A DNA stretch of 64,000 bases from Sporosarcina sp. ZBG7A (GCF_000813425.1 NZ_JWIB01000013.1:1-64000), one strand, 5' to 3'. Shown: positions 8,938 to 19,904, counted from the stretch's first letter. Notes: generated from the sequence alone by a model not told the origin. Translations and numbers: made by a program.

Positions 8938-9723
8938 ATGGAGCAAGGCAAACGATTCATCGGGATGTTTCATACAGAACCAGAACTATTAGCTAAGGTA
9001 GAAGAGTTAAAAACAGAAGGCTATGTAGACCATCAAATTTTTGTTATTGCTAAAAGTGAAGATAATGTCAAAATGTTGCAAAGTCGAACAGATGCCGAGA
9101 TTCAAACGACTCATGAATCTTGGCTGGATAAATTCATGGATTTCATGACAGGTGAAGATCGCGTTCGTAGTATGATGGATGACCTTGGATTTACTGAAGA
9201 TGAGAAGGCAGGATTTTACCAAGACGTTAACAATGGCAGCATGTTGCTATACTTGGATGAAACGAGCGACATGCCTGGACAGCATCAAGAGGTAGGAAAA
9301 CAATTCGGTATCGGAGAGAATGTGGGGGATCCAAATCTTGGTGCAAACACATGGGTCGCACCTCCAGGTGACGGCGTCACGCGTGTGCCTGAACAGCCAG
9401 CATTCGGCGATACAACACCTCAACATACACAAGAACGAGTGACACCAGTACACAAGCGTCCAATCGAGCGTTCTGAATTCAGCGTAGCAGCAGACGATAC
9501 GATTTCCAACGGATTAGAAACGACTGATTTTGCTGGTGAACTGGGACGTGATCCTGAACAGGAACAGCGTCGCCAAGAGTTTCAAGACGCTGTGAATGGT
9601 AGCCCGGGTAGAGTTGCCGAAGAACTTGAACGAGATTCACTTCTCTCCAGTAAAGAACGTAGAGAGAATGAACCTGTACAAGGTGATATATTTGATGAAC
9701 AGTTGAATAAACGAGACTACTAA
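8938..9723 (+). CDS. General stress protein with N-terminal YflT (GSP17M) domain
   Basis: A 261-residue soluble protein; AGGAGG precedes the ATG. Residues 5-105 match the YflT/GSP17M fold (RFIGMFHTEPELLAKVEELK, then FVIAK, SRTDAEI and GSMLLYLDE). They align with the first 105 residues of the protein at 13126-14139, showing the two are paralogues. The rest is charged, low in complexity and probably disordered, with no recognised domain. YflT of Bacillus subtilis belongs to the SigB general stress regulon, and a SigB-type promoter sits upstream here. Molecular function is not known for the family. Confidence 0.8.
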   Translation: MEQGKRFIGMFHTEPELLAKVEELKTEGYVDHQIFVIAKSEDNVKMLQSRTDAEIQTTHESWLDKFMDFMTGEDRVRSMMDDLGFTEDEKAGFYQDVNNGSMLLYLDETSDMPGQHQEVGKQFGIGENVGDPNLGANTWVAPPGDGVTRVPEQPAFGDTTPQHTQERVTPVHKRPIERSEFSVAADDTISNGLETTDFAGELGRDPEQEQRRQEFQDAVNGSPGRVAEELERDSLLSSKERRENEPVQGDIFDEQLNKRDY

Positions 9724-10068
9724 CAACACCTTTTCGTAGATCCAATTTAAACAGAGGCTTCCACTTAGCCTCTGTTTCTTTGTTCTAAAAACACTTCTAT
9801 AAGTTAGCAGTTTTGATTTATCTTTATCGGGTATAGAAGAAAAGTCAAGTTCATTTCTTTTGACCTAGCCCAGATTATCCATAATCAATTTTCGACGTCT
9901 AATCATTATCTGAAGATAATATTACTCCTAGAAATCTAGTTCTATTAATTCATTTTCCTTTTGGGAAATTGTCTTTTCTATGTCTTATAGTCATTTTATC
10001 TAGTACAAATGATATACAATGTGTATAATGGATAACAATTCATTACAGAAGTCCTAGGAGGAAAATAA
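9724..10068. other. Intergenic region before the PAS chemoreceptor
   Basis: Apart from the terminator at 9749-9778, nothing is supported here. TATACA and TATAAT copies near 10012-10029 are candidate -10 elements for the gene at 10069, but I see no convincing -35. Confidence 0.5.
9749..9778 (+). terminator. Intrinsic terminator of the YflT-domain gene
   Basis: Perfect 11-bp stem AAACAGAGGCT / AGCCTCTGTTT with a 7-base loop, 26 bases after the stop. Confidence 0.85.
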
Positions 10069-10980
10069 TTGAACGTATCAGCATCTGAATCTGTTTCCGA
10101 CAAACTCGTTGTAAGCGCTTTAGAAGAAAACCTTGCGATTATTCGATTTGGAATCGACAAACGCGTCGCTTATGTAAACAAGAATTTTGCATCTGCTGTT
10201 GGGTATCGTCCCGAAGAAATGATTGGCATGCCTCATGAAAGGTTATGCTTCCCGGAACTTGTGAACAGCCCTTCATACGGAGCCATGTGGAAAAACTTAC
10301 ACAAAGGAGTCGCTTCTTCTGGAAAAATTAAGCGGAAAGCCAAAGATGGTTCGACAGTGTGGCTTGAAGCGACCTATATGCCCGTCTTCAGTGAAGACAA
10401 GAGGACTGTTCTCGGCGTAACAAAAGTAGCGACAGATGTAACGAAGCGTCAAGATACTGCCTTGGGCGTCGTTGCGGAACTTAATCAAATGGCGCAATCC
10501 CTCACTGAACAGGCAGACGAAGGAAGAAATAGAAACGAAGAATTGCTGAAGCGAATTGGTGAGTTAGCTGATGTCTCTACCAACAACACGAGTAACTTAG
10601 AGATACTTCAAAAGCATTCTGAAAATATTCAAGGCATCGTCAAAACGATCCGCGCGATTGCCTCACAGACGAATTTACTCGCATTGAATGCTGCTATTGA
10701 AGCTGCACGTGCTGGTGAGCATGGCCGTGGGTTTGACGTTGTTGCTAAAGAAGTTCGAAAACTATCTTCCAATGTGGAGGCTTCCATTGTAGAAGTGCGC
10801 GACGGCATAGAAGCAATCACAAAGGAAGTTACCTTGATTTCCACTGGAACTGCGAGAGCACAGGCCAACATCGACGAATGTAAAAAAGAAGTAGAAGTTG
10901 CGATGGATGCATTTTTCCACCTTGCCTCGTCTGCCGCTGAGTTGGAAAGCCAAGCGCACGAAGTTACCAACATTGTTTAA
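10069..10980 (+). CDS. Soluble PAS-domain methyl-accepting chemotaxis protein
   Basis: A 303-residue cytoplasmic chemoreceptor with a TTG start, GGAGG lying 7-8 bases upstream. Residues 15-130 form a PAS domain ([39 protein letters not shown]), followed by a short coiled-coil signalling hairpin. The hairpin tip matches the CheA/CheW-binding consensus ([25 protein letters not shown] within 187-215). There are no transmembrane segments, so it senses an internal cue, perhaps redox or energy state through a PAS-bound cofactor. Residues are too few to name the ligand. Convergent with the antiporter gene and sharing its terminator. Confidence 0.85.
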   Translation: MNVSASESVSDKLVVSALEENLAIIRFGIDKRVAYVNKNFASAVGYRPEEMIGMPHERLCFPELVNSPSYGAMWKNLHKGVASSGKIKRKAKDGSTVWLEATYMPVFSEDKRTVLGVTKVATDVTKRQDTALGVVAELNQMAQSLTEQADEGRNRNEELLKRIGELADVSTNNTSNLEILQKHSENIQGIVKTIRAIASQTNLLALNAAIEAARAGEHGRGFDVVAKEVRKLSSNVEASIVEVRDGIEAITKEVTLISTGTARAQANIDECKKEVEVAMDAFFHLASSAAELESQAHEVTNIV

Positions 10981-10983
10981 AGT

Positions 10984-11020
10984 AAAAAGGAGCTCCCGCT
11001 TAAGCGGAAGGCTCCTTTTT
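10984..11020. terminator. Bidirectional terminator
   Basis: AAAAAGGAGC / GCTCCTTTTT arms around a second GC-rich hairpin (CCGCTTAAGCGG). It lies between convergent genes and overlaps the antiporter's last codons. Confidence 0.85.
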
Positions 11021-12820
11021 CTCATTTTTAGGTCTCATGACGATAAGAACGTCGCCTTCTTCTAAATTGACTTTTTTACGCAACGTAACGAATACAATTG
11101 ATTCATTCTCTTTCTTAATGAAAAGCGGAGTGATTTGCTCTGGCAATTCATCCAACCAGTTATCGACATTTTCAATCTCGTTGGTGGCGATCTCCCCGAT
11201 TTCATATGTTGTATTAATTTTCCGGTTGAGTTCCGCAAATGTCGCGTCTTCCCTGAAGAGTAAATGGGCTTTCAATGAAGTCGGCAGCTCCGATTCATTC
11301 ATCTGATGATTTACTGCAACTGGCAATGAAAACGTATTGTTAAAGCCGAATTCAGGTGCAAACGATTGGGAAATAAGCGCGTTATACGACGCGTCTCCTG
11401 TCATCGACAAAATCGTACTATAGGGTGTTAGGTCGACCGAAAATCTCGCTTGTTCCGATAAAATCTGCCCTTCGAACGTCTGAACACCTTTTGCGGCTGC
11501 TAAGTTCAAGCGCCCTCTAGAAGGATCCATGATCAGTGCGGGAATCCCCAATCTTTTCAATTCCTCACCGAGTGATGCTGAAAAGTTACTTGCTCCAATA
11601 ATCAGGATTCCAGGTGGTTCATTACTTGCTAAATGTAGCTTCTTCGCAAGCGGGCCGATTGTGAAGCCATGTGCACATACGGTTATAATGACAAGCGCAA
11701 ACGTCAAAGCTGTAAGAAGACTCGCTTCTTCATATCCATCATTGACTAGAATGCTCGAAAAGTATCCGGCAACAGTAAGTGCCACGATACCGCGTGGCGC
11801 AATCCAACCGATTAATATCTTCTCATTCCGATCAAGTTCCGTACCGATCGTTGAAATCCAAATCGACAACGGACGGACGACAAACAACGTCACTAACACG
11901 AATGCCAGAATCGGTAGTGTAAACATTTGAGCAATCGTATCTCTCGGCAAAGACGCCGTTAAGAGGATGAACACCGTAGAAGTTAACATGACAGAGACAT
12001 TTTCAACAAAATGCCCAAGGTTTCCGATTGATGAGACATATTGCTTAGAACGACCAATCGTCAGACCCATCACGGTGACTGCGAGCATGCCAGTTTCGTG
12101 CATGATTACTTCTGCAAGCATGAAGCAGACTAAGACCAAGGCAAGTACAATCGGTGATTTCAAGTACTCAGGAAACTGTCCTTTTGACGCCATAACCGTG
12201 ATGAGAAGCCCCACTCCAAGTCCTAGGAGAATCGCAAGACCCGCGCCTCCAAAGAAATTTAGCAAATTACTCATCGTCAAATGTTCATTGCTCAACACTT
12301 TAATGACTTCATATGCAAACAGCGCAAGAAGCGGCCCCGCAGGATCGACGATAATCCCTTCCCATTTCAATACAGCCGCTGTCCGAGATTTCAATTTCGC
12401 ACTCCTAAGCAGCGGGATGATCACTGTAGGACCAGTTACTACAAATAACCCTCCTATAATGAAGGCAATTTCCCATTGCAGTCCAGCAAAATAGTGCGCC
12501 GCAAGGGATCCGAGAATCCATGCGAGAAACGCACCGATCGTAACAATACGTGTAACGGATTTAGAGATTCCTTTAATTTCACGAATATCGAGATTCGAAC
12601 TACCTTCAAAAAGAATAACGGCAACCGCAAGTGAAATGAGTGGTCCATATAAATCACCGAGGGCAGCTTCCGGATTGATCAATCCTAAAACTGGACCAAT
12701 AAGCAATCCTGCGATCGACATGATAACAATTGATGGCCACTGAATCCTCCAGGCGAGCCACTGGGAAAAGATTCCGAGTGCGAGTACTGCGACTACGCTG
12801 ATTAATGCTAAGTTTTCCAT
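11000..12820 (-). CDS. CPA1-family Na+(K+)/H+ antiporter with C-terminal TrkA-like domains
   Basis: A 606-residue protein. Residues 1-385 hold about 12 membrane helices of the monovalent cation:proton antiporter fold, with FVVTGPTVIIPLLR and the conserved EGIIVDPAGP in the ion path. From about 400 a nucleotide-binding-like RCK/TrkA-N domain begins (GILIIGASNFSASLGEELKR), and residues 560-600 resemble TrkA-C (EEGDVLIVMRP). The C-terminal region probably gates transport in response to a nucleotide or ion. Expected role is pH and sodium or potassium homeostasis. The start is supported by AGGAAGTGGG just upstream. The exact cation cannot be told from sequence. Confidence 0.85.
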   Translation of the reverse strand: MENLALISVVAVLALGIFSQWLAWRIQWPSIVIMSIAGLLIGPVLGLINPEAALGDLYGPLISLAVAVILFEGSSNLDIREIKGISKSVTRIVTIGAFLAWILGSLAAHYFAGLQWEIAFIIGGLFVVTGPTVIIPLLRSAKLKSRTAAVLKWEGIIVDPAGPLLALFAYEVIKVLSNEHLTMSNLLNFFGGAGLAILLGLGVGLLITVMASKGQFPEYLKSPIVLALVLVCFMLAEVIMHETGMLAVTVMGLTIGRSKQYVSSIGNLGHFVENVSVMLTSTVFILLTASLPRDTIAQMFTLPILAFVLVTLFVVRPLSIWISTIGTELDRNEKILIGWIAPRGIVALTVAGYFSSILVNDGYEEASLLTALTFALVIITVCAHGFTIGPLAKKLHLASNEPPGILIIGASNFSASLGEELKRLGIPALIMDPSRGRLNLAAAKGVQTFEGQILSEQARFSVDLTPYSTILSMTGDASYNALISQSFAPEFGFNNTFSLPVAVNHQMNESELPTSLKAHLLFREDATFAELNRKINTTYEIGEIATNEIENVDNWLDELPEQITPLFIKKENESIVFVTLRKKVNLEEGDVLIVMRPKNEKKEPSA

Positions 12821-13036
12821 TATCCCACTTCCTAACCAGATATTAAATCATGGATTATATTAGAGAATAGTGTACCAAACCAAAGGACTCCTGCCTAATC
12901 TGAATCCTATTTTTTGTATAATCCCCCCATTACATCCCCCTTCATACCATAGCGGTAATACGTAAGAAACATACACTAGTTCGTGTGACAGCAAGATTAC
13001 AAGATGATGACGTTTTTTGTTTTAGTCTTTAAATAG

Positions 13037-13062
13037 GTTTTCAGAAATGTAACGCCGGGTAA
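13037..13062 (+). promoter_or_regulatory. SigB-type promoter of the 13126 stress gene
   Basis: GTTTTC, 14 bases, GGGTAA, placed 63 bases before the ATG at 13126. Spacing and distance are the same as at the paralogous gene (8850-8875). Confidence 0.75.
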
Positions 13063-13125
13063 CTATTATCCAAGACCGAAAATAATATATGAGATTGACC
13101 ACAAAATTTGAGGAGGAACTTAGAC

Positions 13126-14139
13126 ATGAATATTGAAAAAAGATTTGTTGGGACATTCCAGACAGAAACAGAACTCATCACAAAGGTGCAGGAGTTAAAA
13201 GCGACCGGAGTTTCAGACGATAATATTTACGTAATCGCAAAAGATGACCATGATCTGCATATGCTTCGCAGCCGGACCGATGCCGAGGTGAAAACGCCGG
13301 AGGGCTCTTGGATGGACAAGTTCATGAACTTCATATCCGGTGAAGACCATATTTATAATCTATTGAGTGATACAGGTTTGAGTGAAGCAGAAAAAGACCG
13401 TTACACACGTGAGATCCATGATGGCGCAATGTTGCTTTATGTAGATGAAGGTGAAGTAGATACATATCGCCGGGAAAATAACGCTCGATACGCTTCGAAC
13501 GATTCAGCAAACGATGCGAACTTGCAGGCAAGTGCTTCTACAGAACCACTTAACATGACAAGTGGTCAAGAAGCCAACCGCGAGCCTGGTTCGTTGCATG
13601 GCAATTATGATCATACAGCAGACGCACAACTGAAGACGGTGGATACGGACCGCGTTCGTAGTGAAGGTAAGTTCAACCGCAGTATCGAAGAAGTCCCTGA
13701 AACGATGAAAGTTCACGAAGAACGTCTCAGCGTAGACAAACAGCAAGTCCGCAAAGGCGAAGTTACTGTCGACAAAAATGTTGTGGAAGATCGCAAAAAA
13801 GTGGACATCCCTGTTGAACACGAAGAGATTACAATTGAACGTAGACCGGTCGATGGAGTACTGGATGATCAGACAGGAGAAGAGGATTTCCGTACTGCTA
13901 ATGCGTTCGATGATGAAACAATTCGCGTCCCCGTTACGGAAGAACAGATTGAAGTGAAGAAAAAGCCTGTGGTCACTGAAGAAATTGTCATCAACAAAAA
14001 AAGAGTTACAGATACTGAGCATATCGATGAAACTGTGAAACGTGAAGAAGTTGAAGTGAATCGTGTAGGTGAAACGAGTGATGTGAACTTAAAAGGCGAT
14101 CTCACTAATACCGATCGCAATCGTCGTGATAAGTTCTAA
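13126..14139 (+). CDS. General stress protein: YflT domain plus YsnF/AvaK (DUF2382) domain
   Basis: The frame opens at TTG 13108, but AGGAGG at 13111-13116 points to ATG 13126, giving 337 residues. Residues 4-108 form a YflT/GSP17M domain like that of the protein at 8938. Residues about 185-325 form a DUF2382 domain with its alternating charged hairpins (VHEERLSVDKQQVRKGEV, VPVEHEEITIERRPV, RVPVTEEQIEVKKKPVVTEE). In Bacillus subtilis the YsnF-type protein belongs to the SigB regulon, and a SigB-type promoter precedes this gene. No enzymatic motif is visible; a structural or protective role is assumed. Confidence 0.85.
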   Translation: MNIEKRFVGTFQTETELITKVQELKATGVSDDNIYVIAKDDHDLHMLRSRTDAEVKTPEGSWMDKFMNFISGEDHIYNLLSDTGLSEAEKDRYTREIHDGAMLLYVDEGEVDTYRRENNARYASNDSANDANLQASASTEPLNMTSGQEANREPGSLHGNYDHTADAQLKTVDTDRVRSEGKFNRSIEEVPETMKVHEERLSVDKQQVRKGEVTVDKNVVEDRKKVDIPVEHEEITIERRPVDGVLDDQTGEEDFRTANAFDDETIRVPVTEEQIEVKKKPVVTEEIVINKKRVTDTEHIDETVKREEVEVNRVGETSDVNLKGDLTNTDRNRRDKF

Positions 14140-14152
14140 TCGTACTTCCCTC

Positions 14153-14187
14153 TCCCCTTGCCTGCTTTGTAGGCAAGGGGTTTTAAT
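14153..14187 (+). terminator. Intrinsic terminator of the YflT/YsnF stress gene
   Basis: CCCCTTGCCT / AGGCAAGGGG perfect stem, 7-base loop, then TTTTAATTT. Confidence 0.9.
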
Positions 14188-14251
14188 TTACCTTCCGAAG
14201 AACACTTGACTCTGCTCGTATTATGATAAACTGAAGAAAACGCTTCCTTGA

Positions 14252-15775
<1,524 letters not shown>

Positions 15776-15787
15776 GAGTTTTGGAAG

Positions 15788-15817
15788 CGCACCTAGTGAG
15801 TTGGGTGCGTTTTTTGT
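15788..15817 (+). terminator. Intrinsic terminator of glpK
   Basis: CGCACC / GGTGCG stem followed by TTTTTTG, 12 bases after the stop. Confidence 0.85.
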
Positions 15818-15827
15818 GTTCTTAAAT

Positions 15828-16030
15828 CAGCGTAGCGCTACCAATTAATCCTTTAATGCTGTTGAATTGTGGGTCGTGATCGAGAAACTTTGTGATGTGT
15901 CGGAGAAATGCAGGGATTTGATTGGTAAAGGGCACTATGTGATCGAGAAATCGCTCCAGGTGTCGGAGATAACCATTTATCTGATCGAGAAACGTTCTCT
16001 AGTGTCACAGGGATTGTTTACCCAGCGAAA
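15828..16030 (+). repeat. 21-bp-periodic dispersed element, copy 1
   Basis: A conserved head (GCGTAGCGCTACCAATTAAT, then GTTGAATTGTG) precedes units that begin exactly every 21 bases at 15878, 15899, 15920, 15941, 15962 and 15983. A degenerate seventh begins at 16004. The conserved part of each unit is GATCGAGAAA or GTCGGAGAAA followed by 11 variable bases ending in T. It is non-coding: the apparent frame lacks a ribosome site and any resemblance to proteins. It lies between the convergent glpK and lipid kinase genes. Confidence 0.75.
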
Positions 16031-16040
16031 TAGCCTACAC

Positions 16041-16215
16041 AACAAGCGCAGCGCTACCAATTAATTCCTTAACGCAGTTGATTTGTATCTCGTTATCGGG
16101 AAACTTCGTGATGTGTCGGAGAAATGCAGCTGTATGATTGTGAAATTAGGTTATGTGATGGACAAACCCTTGCAATTGATTCAGAATACGGCTGCTTTGA
16201 TCGACAACGTAAAAA
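16041..16215 (+). repeat. 21-bp-periodic dispersed element, copy 2
   Basis: The head AAGCGCAGCGCTACCAATTA is followed by TTGTATCTCG and six units at 21-bp spacing (GTTATCGGGAAAC, GTGTCGGAGAAATG and degenerate versions). The first units share their variable bases with copy 1 (AAACTTCGTGATGTGTCGGA). The two copies therefore descend from one whole element rather than from separate unit amplification. Confidence 0.7.
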
Positions 16216-16240
16216 CGCCCCGTCGCGAAAGACGAAGCGC
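16209..16240 (-). terminator. Intrinsic terminator of the lipid kinase gene
   Basis: On the minus strand CGCTTCGTC / GACGGGGCG forms a 9-bp stem with G-T pairs, then TTTTTAC. It lies just past the kinase stop and touches the end of the periodic repeat. Confidence 0.75.
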
Positions 16241-16249
16241 TAAAATAAT

Positions 16250-17146
16250 TCACTTTATAGTGGGTACCAACATCCTCAAATGACCTGGAAGTAATTGAAT
16301 ACGTCCTGATTGAAAATCGTATAGCTCCCCGTCCATATCCACTCTCCGCTGACTCGGAGCATCTATCTGCAACTCACTCACCTGCAAATACTCCAGTGTA
16401 TTGAGTTGTGCTGTATCCGTTTCTGGCTTCCTTAACGACATCAACTCGCGAAGCGTCGCTAAATTAGAATTTTTGACTACGAGAACATCCAGTTTGCCAT
16501 CAGATGGGCTGATTGCTTCTATTGGAATTGGAGTCGTCGCGAGTGAGCTACCATTCAACACAAAAATAGCAATGGCCTCACCTTCTATGTCGATTCCATC
16601 AGAAACAATATGATACGGAAAACTTTCCGCTTCACGCATCGTTCGTATCGTACTTGCCATATAACTTAGGGGTCCGAAGCTTTTCTTTTGTCCGTCATCG
16701 ACATTTTCAGACGTGTCTGCAACGAGTCCGATTCCCCAAAAGTTAATGAAATGCTGATCTCCTTCTCTTCCTACATCGATTGCACGGATTTCCCCAGCGA
16801 GCAGGGCTTCAGCAGCATCTCTCAAGTTTTGAGGAATGCCCAACGTTCGCGTAAAATCATTCGACGTCCCTCCCGGTAATATCGCAAGCAGCGGACGCAC
16901 GTCTAGTTTCGAAATAGCGTCTATACATTGATGAACCGTCCCATCGCCGCCCATGATGACAATCAATTCCATGTCACCTGAAGTTTCACATAGACGGCGG
17001 GTTTCTTCCGGATTATCGGGTTTACTAATCGTCAGCTCTTTCACCGCTCGCCCAAGTACTGGTACAACTGCTGCAAGTTTCGCCTCCACGTCTTCATTCC
17101 CAGCATGCTCATTATAGATAAGCATCGCTTTGTTAAACGTGTGCAT
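16250..17146 (-). CDS. Diacylglycerol/lipid kinase family protein
   Basis: 298 residues of the DAGK catalytic-domain family (DgkB/YegS/BmrU-like). The ATP-binding motif MGGDGTVHQC is at 65-74, followed by LPGGTSNDFTRTLGIP and a C-terminal beta domain with a DGELYDF segment. These enzymes phosphorylate diacylglycerol or related lipids at the membrane to feed lipid turnover. Length and motifs are complete. GGAGGAAAC precedes the ATG. The exact lipid substrate is not readable from sequence. Confidence 0.85.
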   Translation of the reverse strand: MHTFNKAMLIYNEHAGNEDVEAKLAAVVPVLGRAVKELTISKPDNPEETRRLCETSGDMELIVIMGGDGTVHQCIDAISKLDVRPLLAILPGGTSNDFTRTLGIPQNLRDAAEALLAGEIRAIDVGREGDQHFINFWGIGLVADTSENVDDGQKKSFGPLSYMASTIRTMREAESFPYHIVSDGIDIEGEAIAIFVLNGSSLATTPIPIEAISPSDGKLDVLVVKNSNLATLRELMSLRKPETDTAQLNTLEYLQVSELQIDAPSQRRVDMDGELYDFQSGRIQLLPGHLRMLVPTIK

Positions 17147-17257
17147 TAGGTTTCCTCCTTTTAGGGTTATTTGTTAAATGTAATATTCCCTAAAAAGATA
17201 TCTAGATAACCTATCCTAAAAAGTTTCAAACGCTAATAAATCTCAACAATTCTCCGA

Positions 17258-18349
17258 TCACTTACGTCCAGTTTGAACAAATTCCAGGAATTCATCCACC
17301 GACAGTCCTTCTACCCCTAAGTTTTCGAGTGTCCGTGCACCTTCCATCAAGCTACGCCCCAACAGCAACTGCCCCATAGTTGCAGCGGTTTCCATATGGA
17401 TTGTCGGAAGGTTTACCATCTTTCCAAGCTCAATAAATGGAACCAATCCCATTGGAATATCTTCTGTTAAATATCGGGTTTCCAACGTCTTCTGCCCGCC
17501 AATATCTTGATATACCGAATTACTACTAACTGATTCGGCCAATGTATCTTTAAATACATCATACTCAACTTCCATCTGCTGCAAGCACGATAGCAGCTCC
17601 AACCCAAATACTCTGCCAATTGCAATCCGTTCTTCATCCATCTTCTCCACATAACGTCCGATGCTCGGCGTAAACCCATCCACATAGAATCTCCAATCCT
17701 GATCAGATTCGATGATCCCTGTATTAAACAACGTGGTTGCTGGATGCAAGATAGGATTTGTATTATCAAAACTCGTAACAAGGATACTATCACATGCTTC
17801 AAATTGTGGGAATGCAGCTTGAAGTGTCTCTACGACTCTATCCGTTTCTGTCGCGGGCAACGCAGCGGTTAAAATACGATTTTTTAATCCAAATACTTGC
17901 GTTGTGCCCGGCTTAATAATACGGCAGCCGTATAGCAATGTGTTGGTCTCCCCTAATGTCACATCAGCTTTGCACCCTTCATCATCCAGCGTTTTCCGGA
18001 AAACTAGTGATCCAAATGACGCGGCAGGATTCAAGATGACAATTTGACCATCCTTCAAATACGGGGCGCATGATTTTGCGACCGATGTATGGGCTGTTGC
18101 AGGTACCGTCACAAATACGATGTCTGCGTCTTTCAGCGCCTCTTCCATACTCGTTGTTGCACAAGCGACTTTACCGAATCCCGTTAAAGCATCTTGAAGG
18201 TGAACGCCACCTTGTTCTTTGATTGCATTTATCGTTTTTTCAAAAATATCGTAAATCGTGACGTCAAACCCCATCATTCCTAAATGTCCAGCTGTCGTCT
18301 GTCCGCCATTTCCTCCACCAATAATCGTCCATTTCAGCATTTTACCCAT
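17258..18349 (-). CDS. NAD/NADP octopine/nopaline (opine) dehydrogenase family protein
   Basis: 363 residues. Residues 5-170 form a Rossmann domain with GGGNGG at 11-16. The C-terminal octopine-dehydrogenase domain has the family's NTNPILHPATTLFNTG segment, whose His is the expected catalytic residue. Opine dehydrogenases reductively couple an amino acid to a 2-oxo acid, or run the reverse. AGGAGTG precedes the ATG. The gene follows a YfcC transporter by 63 bases, and that gap carries its own copy of the GntR operator. A role in catabolism of an opine or N-carboxyalkyl amino acid brought in by YfcC is inferred. Confidence 0.8.
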   Translation of the reverse strand: MGKMLKWTIIGGGNGGQTTAGHLGMMGFDVTIYDIFEKTINAIKEQGGVHLQDALTGFGKVACATTSMEEALKDADIVFVTVPATAHTSVAKSCAPYLKDGQIVILNPAASFGSLVFRKTLDDEGCKADVTLGETNTLLYGCRIIKPGTTQVFGLKNRILTAALPATETDRVVETLQAAFPQFEACDSILVTSFDNTNPILHPATTLFNTGIIESDQDWRFYVDGFTPSIGRYVEKMDEERIAIGRVFGLELLSCLQQMEVEYDVFKDTLAESVSSNSVYQDIGGQKTLETRYLTEDIPMGLVPFIELGKMVNLPTIHMETAATMGQLLLGRSLMEGARTLENLGVEGLSVDEFLEFVQTGRK

Positions 18350-18386
18350 CTGTCATCACTCCTAGTTGTATGGTTTATCTATTTGT

Positions 18387-18400
18387 TTATAATGTTATAA
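18387..18400. promoter_or_regulatory. GntR operator, copy 1 (opine dehydrogenase)
   Basis: The inverted repeat TTATAATGTTATAA lies 38 bases upstream of the opine dehydrogenase start. The same 14-mer, differing at one central base, precedes the YfcC and GntR genes. Confidence 0.7.
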
Positions 18401-18412
18401 TGTTTGATTGCA

Positions 18413-19819
18413 TTAGAATGGTCCCCAGTCAATCCACACCCCTACCGCTAAGATAATCATCGTCCAAATTGTCCATTTTAGAACGAGTGGTCCTGCAAAG
18501 CGTACCCACTTTCCGAATGGGACAGCGGCAATTCCAAGTGCAGCCATCAGTACGGGGTGCGTTGGTGTAATCATGTTCCAATAGCCATCCCCAGATTGAA
18601 ACGCTTGAACAGCAATTTGACGATTAATGCCGATGACATCACTGATTGAGGACATAATTGGCATGACAACTGCCGCTTGCCCTGTAGACGATGGGATAAT
18701 GAAGTTGATTAATCCTTGAGAAATGTACATGCCCCACGCCGCAAACACACTGTGAAGACTGCCGAGTGGAACAGATATTGCGTACACTAGCGTGTCAATG
18801 ATCTGGCCTTCTTCCATGACTACGAGAATTGCTCGTGAAAGGCCGATAATTAATGCAGCAGCTGTCATCTCCGCGGCACCTTTCATGAATTCATCCGTGA
18901 ACTGATTAAAGCTGCCTTTGAACGCAATCATCCCAACGATAATACCCATAAGAAGCATAAGCGCAGAGATTTCACCTAAGTACCAGCCATATTTTAAAAC
19001 ACCAAATACGAGTGCTACTAAAGATAAACCGAGAACCGACATAATCCACTTATGTTGCTTTGTCATCGTCAAATTTTCCAATAACGCAGCATCTGTCTCA
19101 ATTTCTTTTTCATTCTTCAGCAAACTGTTCTTTGGATTCAATTTCACCTTTTTTGCGTATCTCAATGTGTGATGAATCGCGATAATCAGCCCGCCAACCA
19201 TCATCACTGAGCGTAATCCGATTCCTGAGAATAGCGGAAGCTCTGCAATTCCTTGGGCAATTCCGACATTGAACGGATTTAAAGGACCCGCTGAATATCC
19301 TGCATAAACGCCGACAACAACGATGGAAACTGCGATGATCCGGTCATACCCCATCGCGATTGTCGCAGCAAGTACAATCGCAACAAACGGCAGCGTCTCT
19401 TCTGCCATTCCGAATGTCGCTCCGCCAATTGCAAAAGCCGTCATCGCAATGATGATGAATATTGATTCTCTTCCTTTTAACCGATGGATTAGTCTTGCCA
19501 GTGCGGCGTTAATGGCTCCACTTTTTACAATGACTCCAAAAACACCCCCAACAATTAGCACAAATGCGATAATTTCAGCTGCGCCGACAATCCCTCCAAA
19601 TACAGATGAAAGCATTCCCCCAATCCCAACTGGTGTTTGCTCTGTATAGCTGAAACTGTCTGCAACTATCAATTCCCGCCCAGTCTTTTCATCCATCACC
19701 CTATCAAATTGACCTGCAGGAATGATGTACGTCAACAGTGCCACAAGTACAATCATGAACATTAGCAGCGCTGTAGTTGTAGGCGGTTTCACCTTCCACT
19801 TCTTCTTCCCCTTTTCCAT
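18413..19819 (-). CDS. YfcC-family membrane transporter
   Basis: 468 residues with about 12 membrane segments of the YfcC/DcuC-like superfamily, annotated variously as arginine/ornithine antiporter, C4-dicarboxylate or short-chain fatty acid carriers. The N-terminal TTALLMFMIVLVALLTYIIP with PAGQFDR is typical. The internal INFIIPSSTGQAAVVMPIM and GDGYWNMITPTHPVLMAAL segments are the conserved hairpins. A paralogue at 58543-59946 shares the same layout (for example IIPAGxF and the SSGSGQAVIVMPIM equivalent). Its partner here is the opine dehydrogenase, so the cargo is probably an opine or amino acid derivative; this is inference. Confidence 0.82.
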   Translation of the reverse strand: MEKGKKKWKVKPPTTTALLMFMIVLVALLTYIIPAGQFDRVMDEKTGRELIVADSFSYTEQTPVGIGGMLSSVFGGIVGAAEIIAFVLIVGGVFGVIVKSGAINAALARLIHRLKGRESIFIIIAMTAFAIGGATFGMAEETLPFVAIVLAATIAMGYDRIIAVSIVVVGVYAGYSAGPLNPFNVGIAQGIAELPLFSGIGLRSVMMVGGLIIAIHHTLRYAKKVKLNPKNSLLKNEKEIETDAALLENLTMTKQHKWIMSVLGLSLVALVFGVLKYGWYLGEISALMLLMGIIVGMIAFKGSFNQFTDEFMKGAAEMTAAALIIGLSRAILVVMEEGQIIDTLVYAISVPLGSLHSVFAAWGMYISQGLINFIIPSSTGQAAVVMPIMSSISDVIGINRQIAVQAFQSGDGYWNMITPTHPVLMAALGIAAVPFGKWVRFAGPLVLKWTIWTMIILAVGVWIDWGPF

Positions 19820-19890
19820 TTCCCCACCATCCCCTTCTTATTAATTAATTATTTAGTCAATTGAAGACAAACGTTCTAAGAAACAATAAA

Positions 19891-19904
19891 TTATAATGTT
19901 ATAA
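19891..19904. promoter_or_regulatory. GntR operator, copy 2 (yfcC)
   Basis: TTATAATGTTATAA, identical to copy 1, 72 bases upstream of the YfcC start and between it and the GntR gene. Confidence 0.7.

Noticed and set aside
11529..12494. Long frames antisense to the antiporter gene
   Set aside because: They are mirror frames of a strongly supported membrane protein gene and have no ribosome site.
14235..14250. Catabolite-response element before glpK
   Set aside because: AGAAAACGCTTCCT has at least three departures from the consensus, so I do not list it as a site.
15867..16283. Short open frames over the 21-bp repeats next to glpK
   Set aside because: They follow the repeat, lack ribosome sites and have no protein-like conservation; other copies of the element have different frames.
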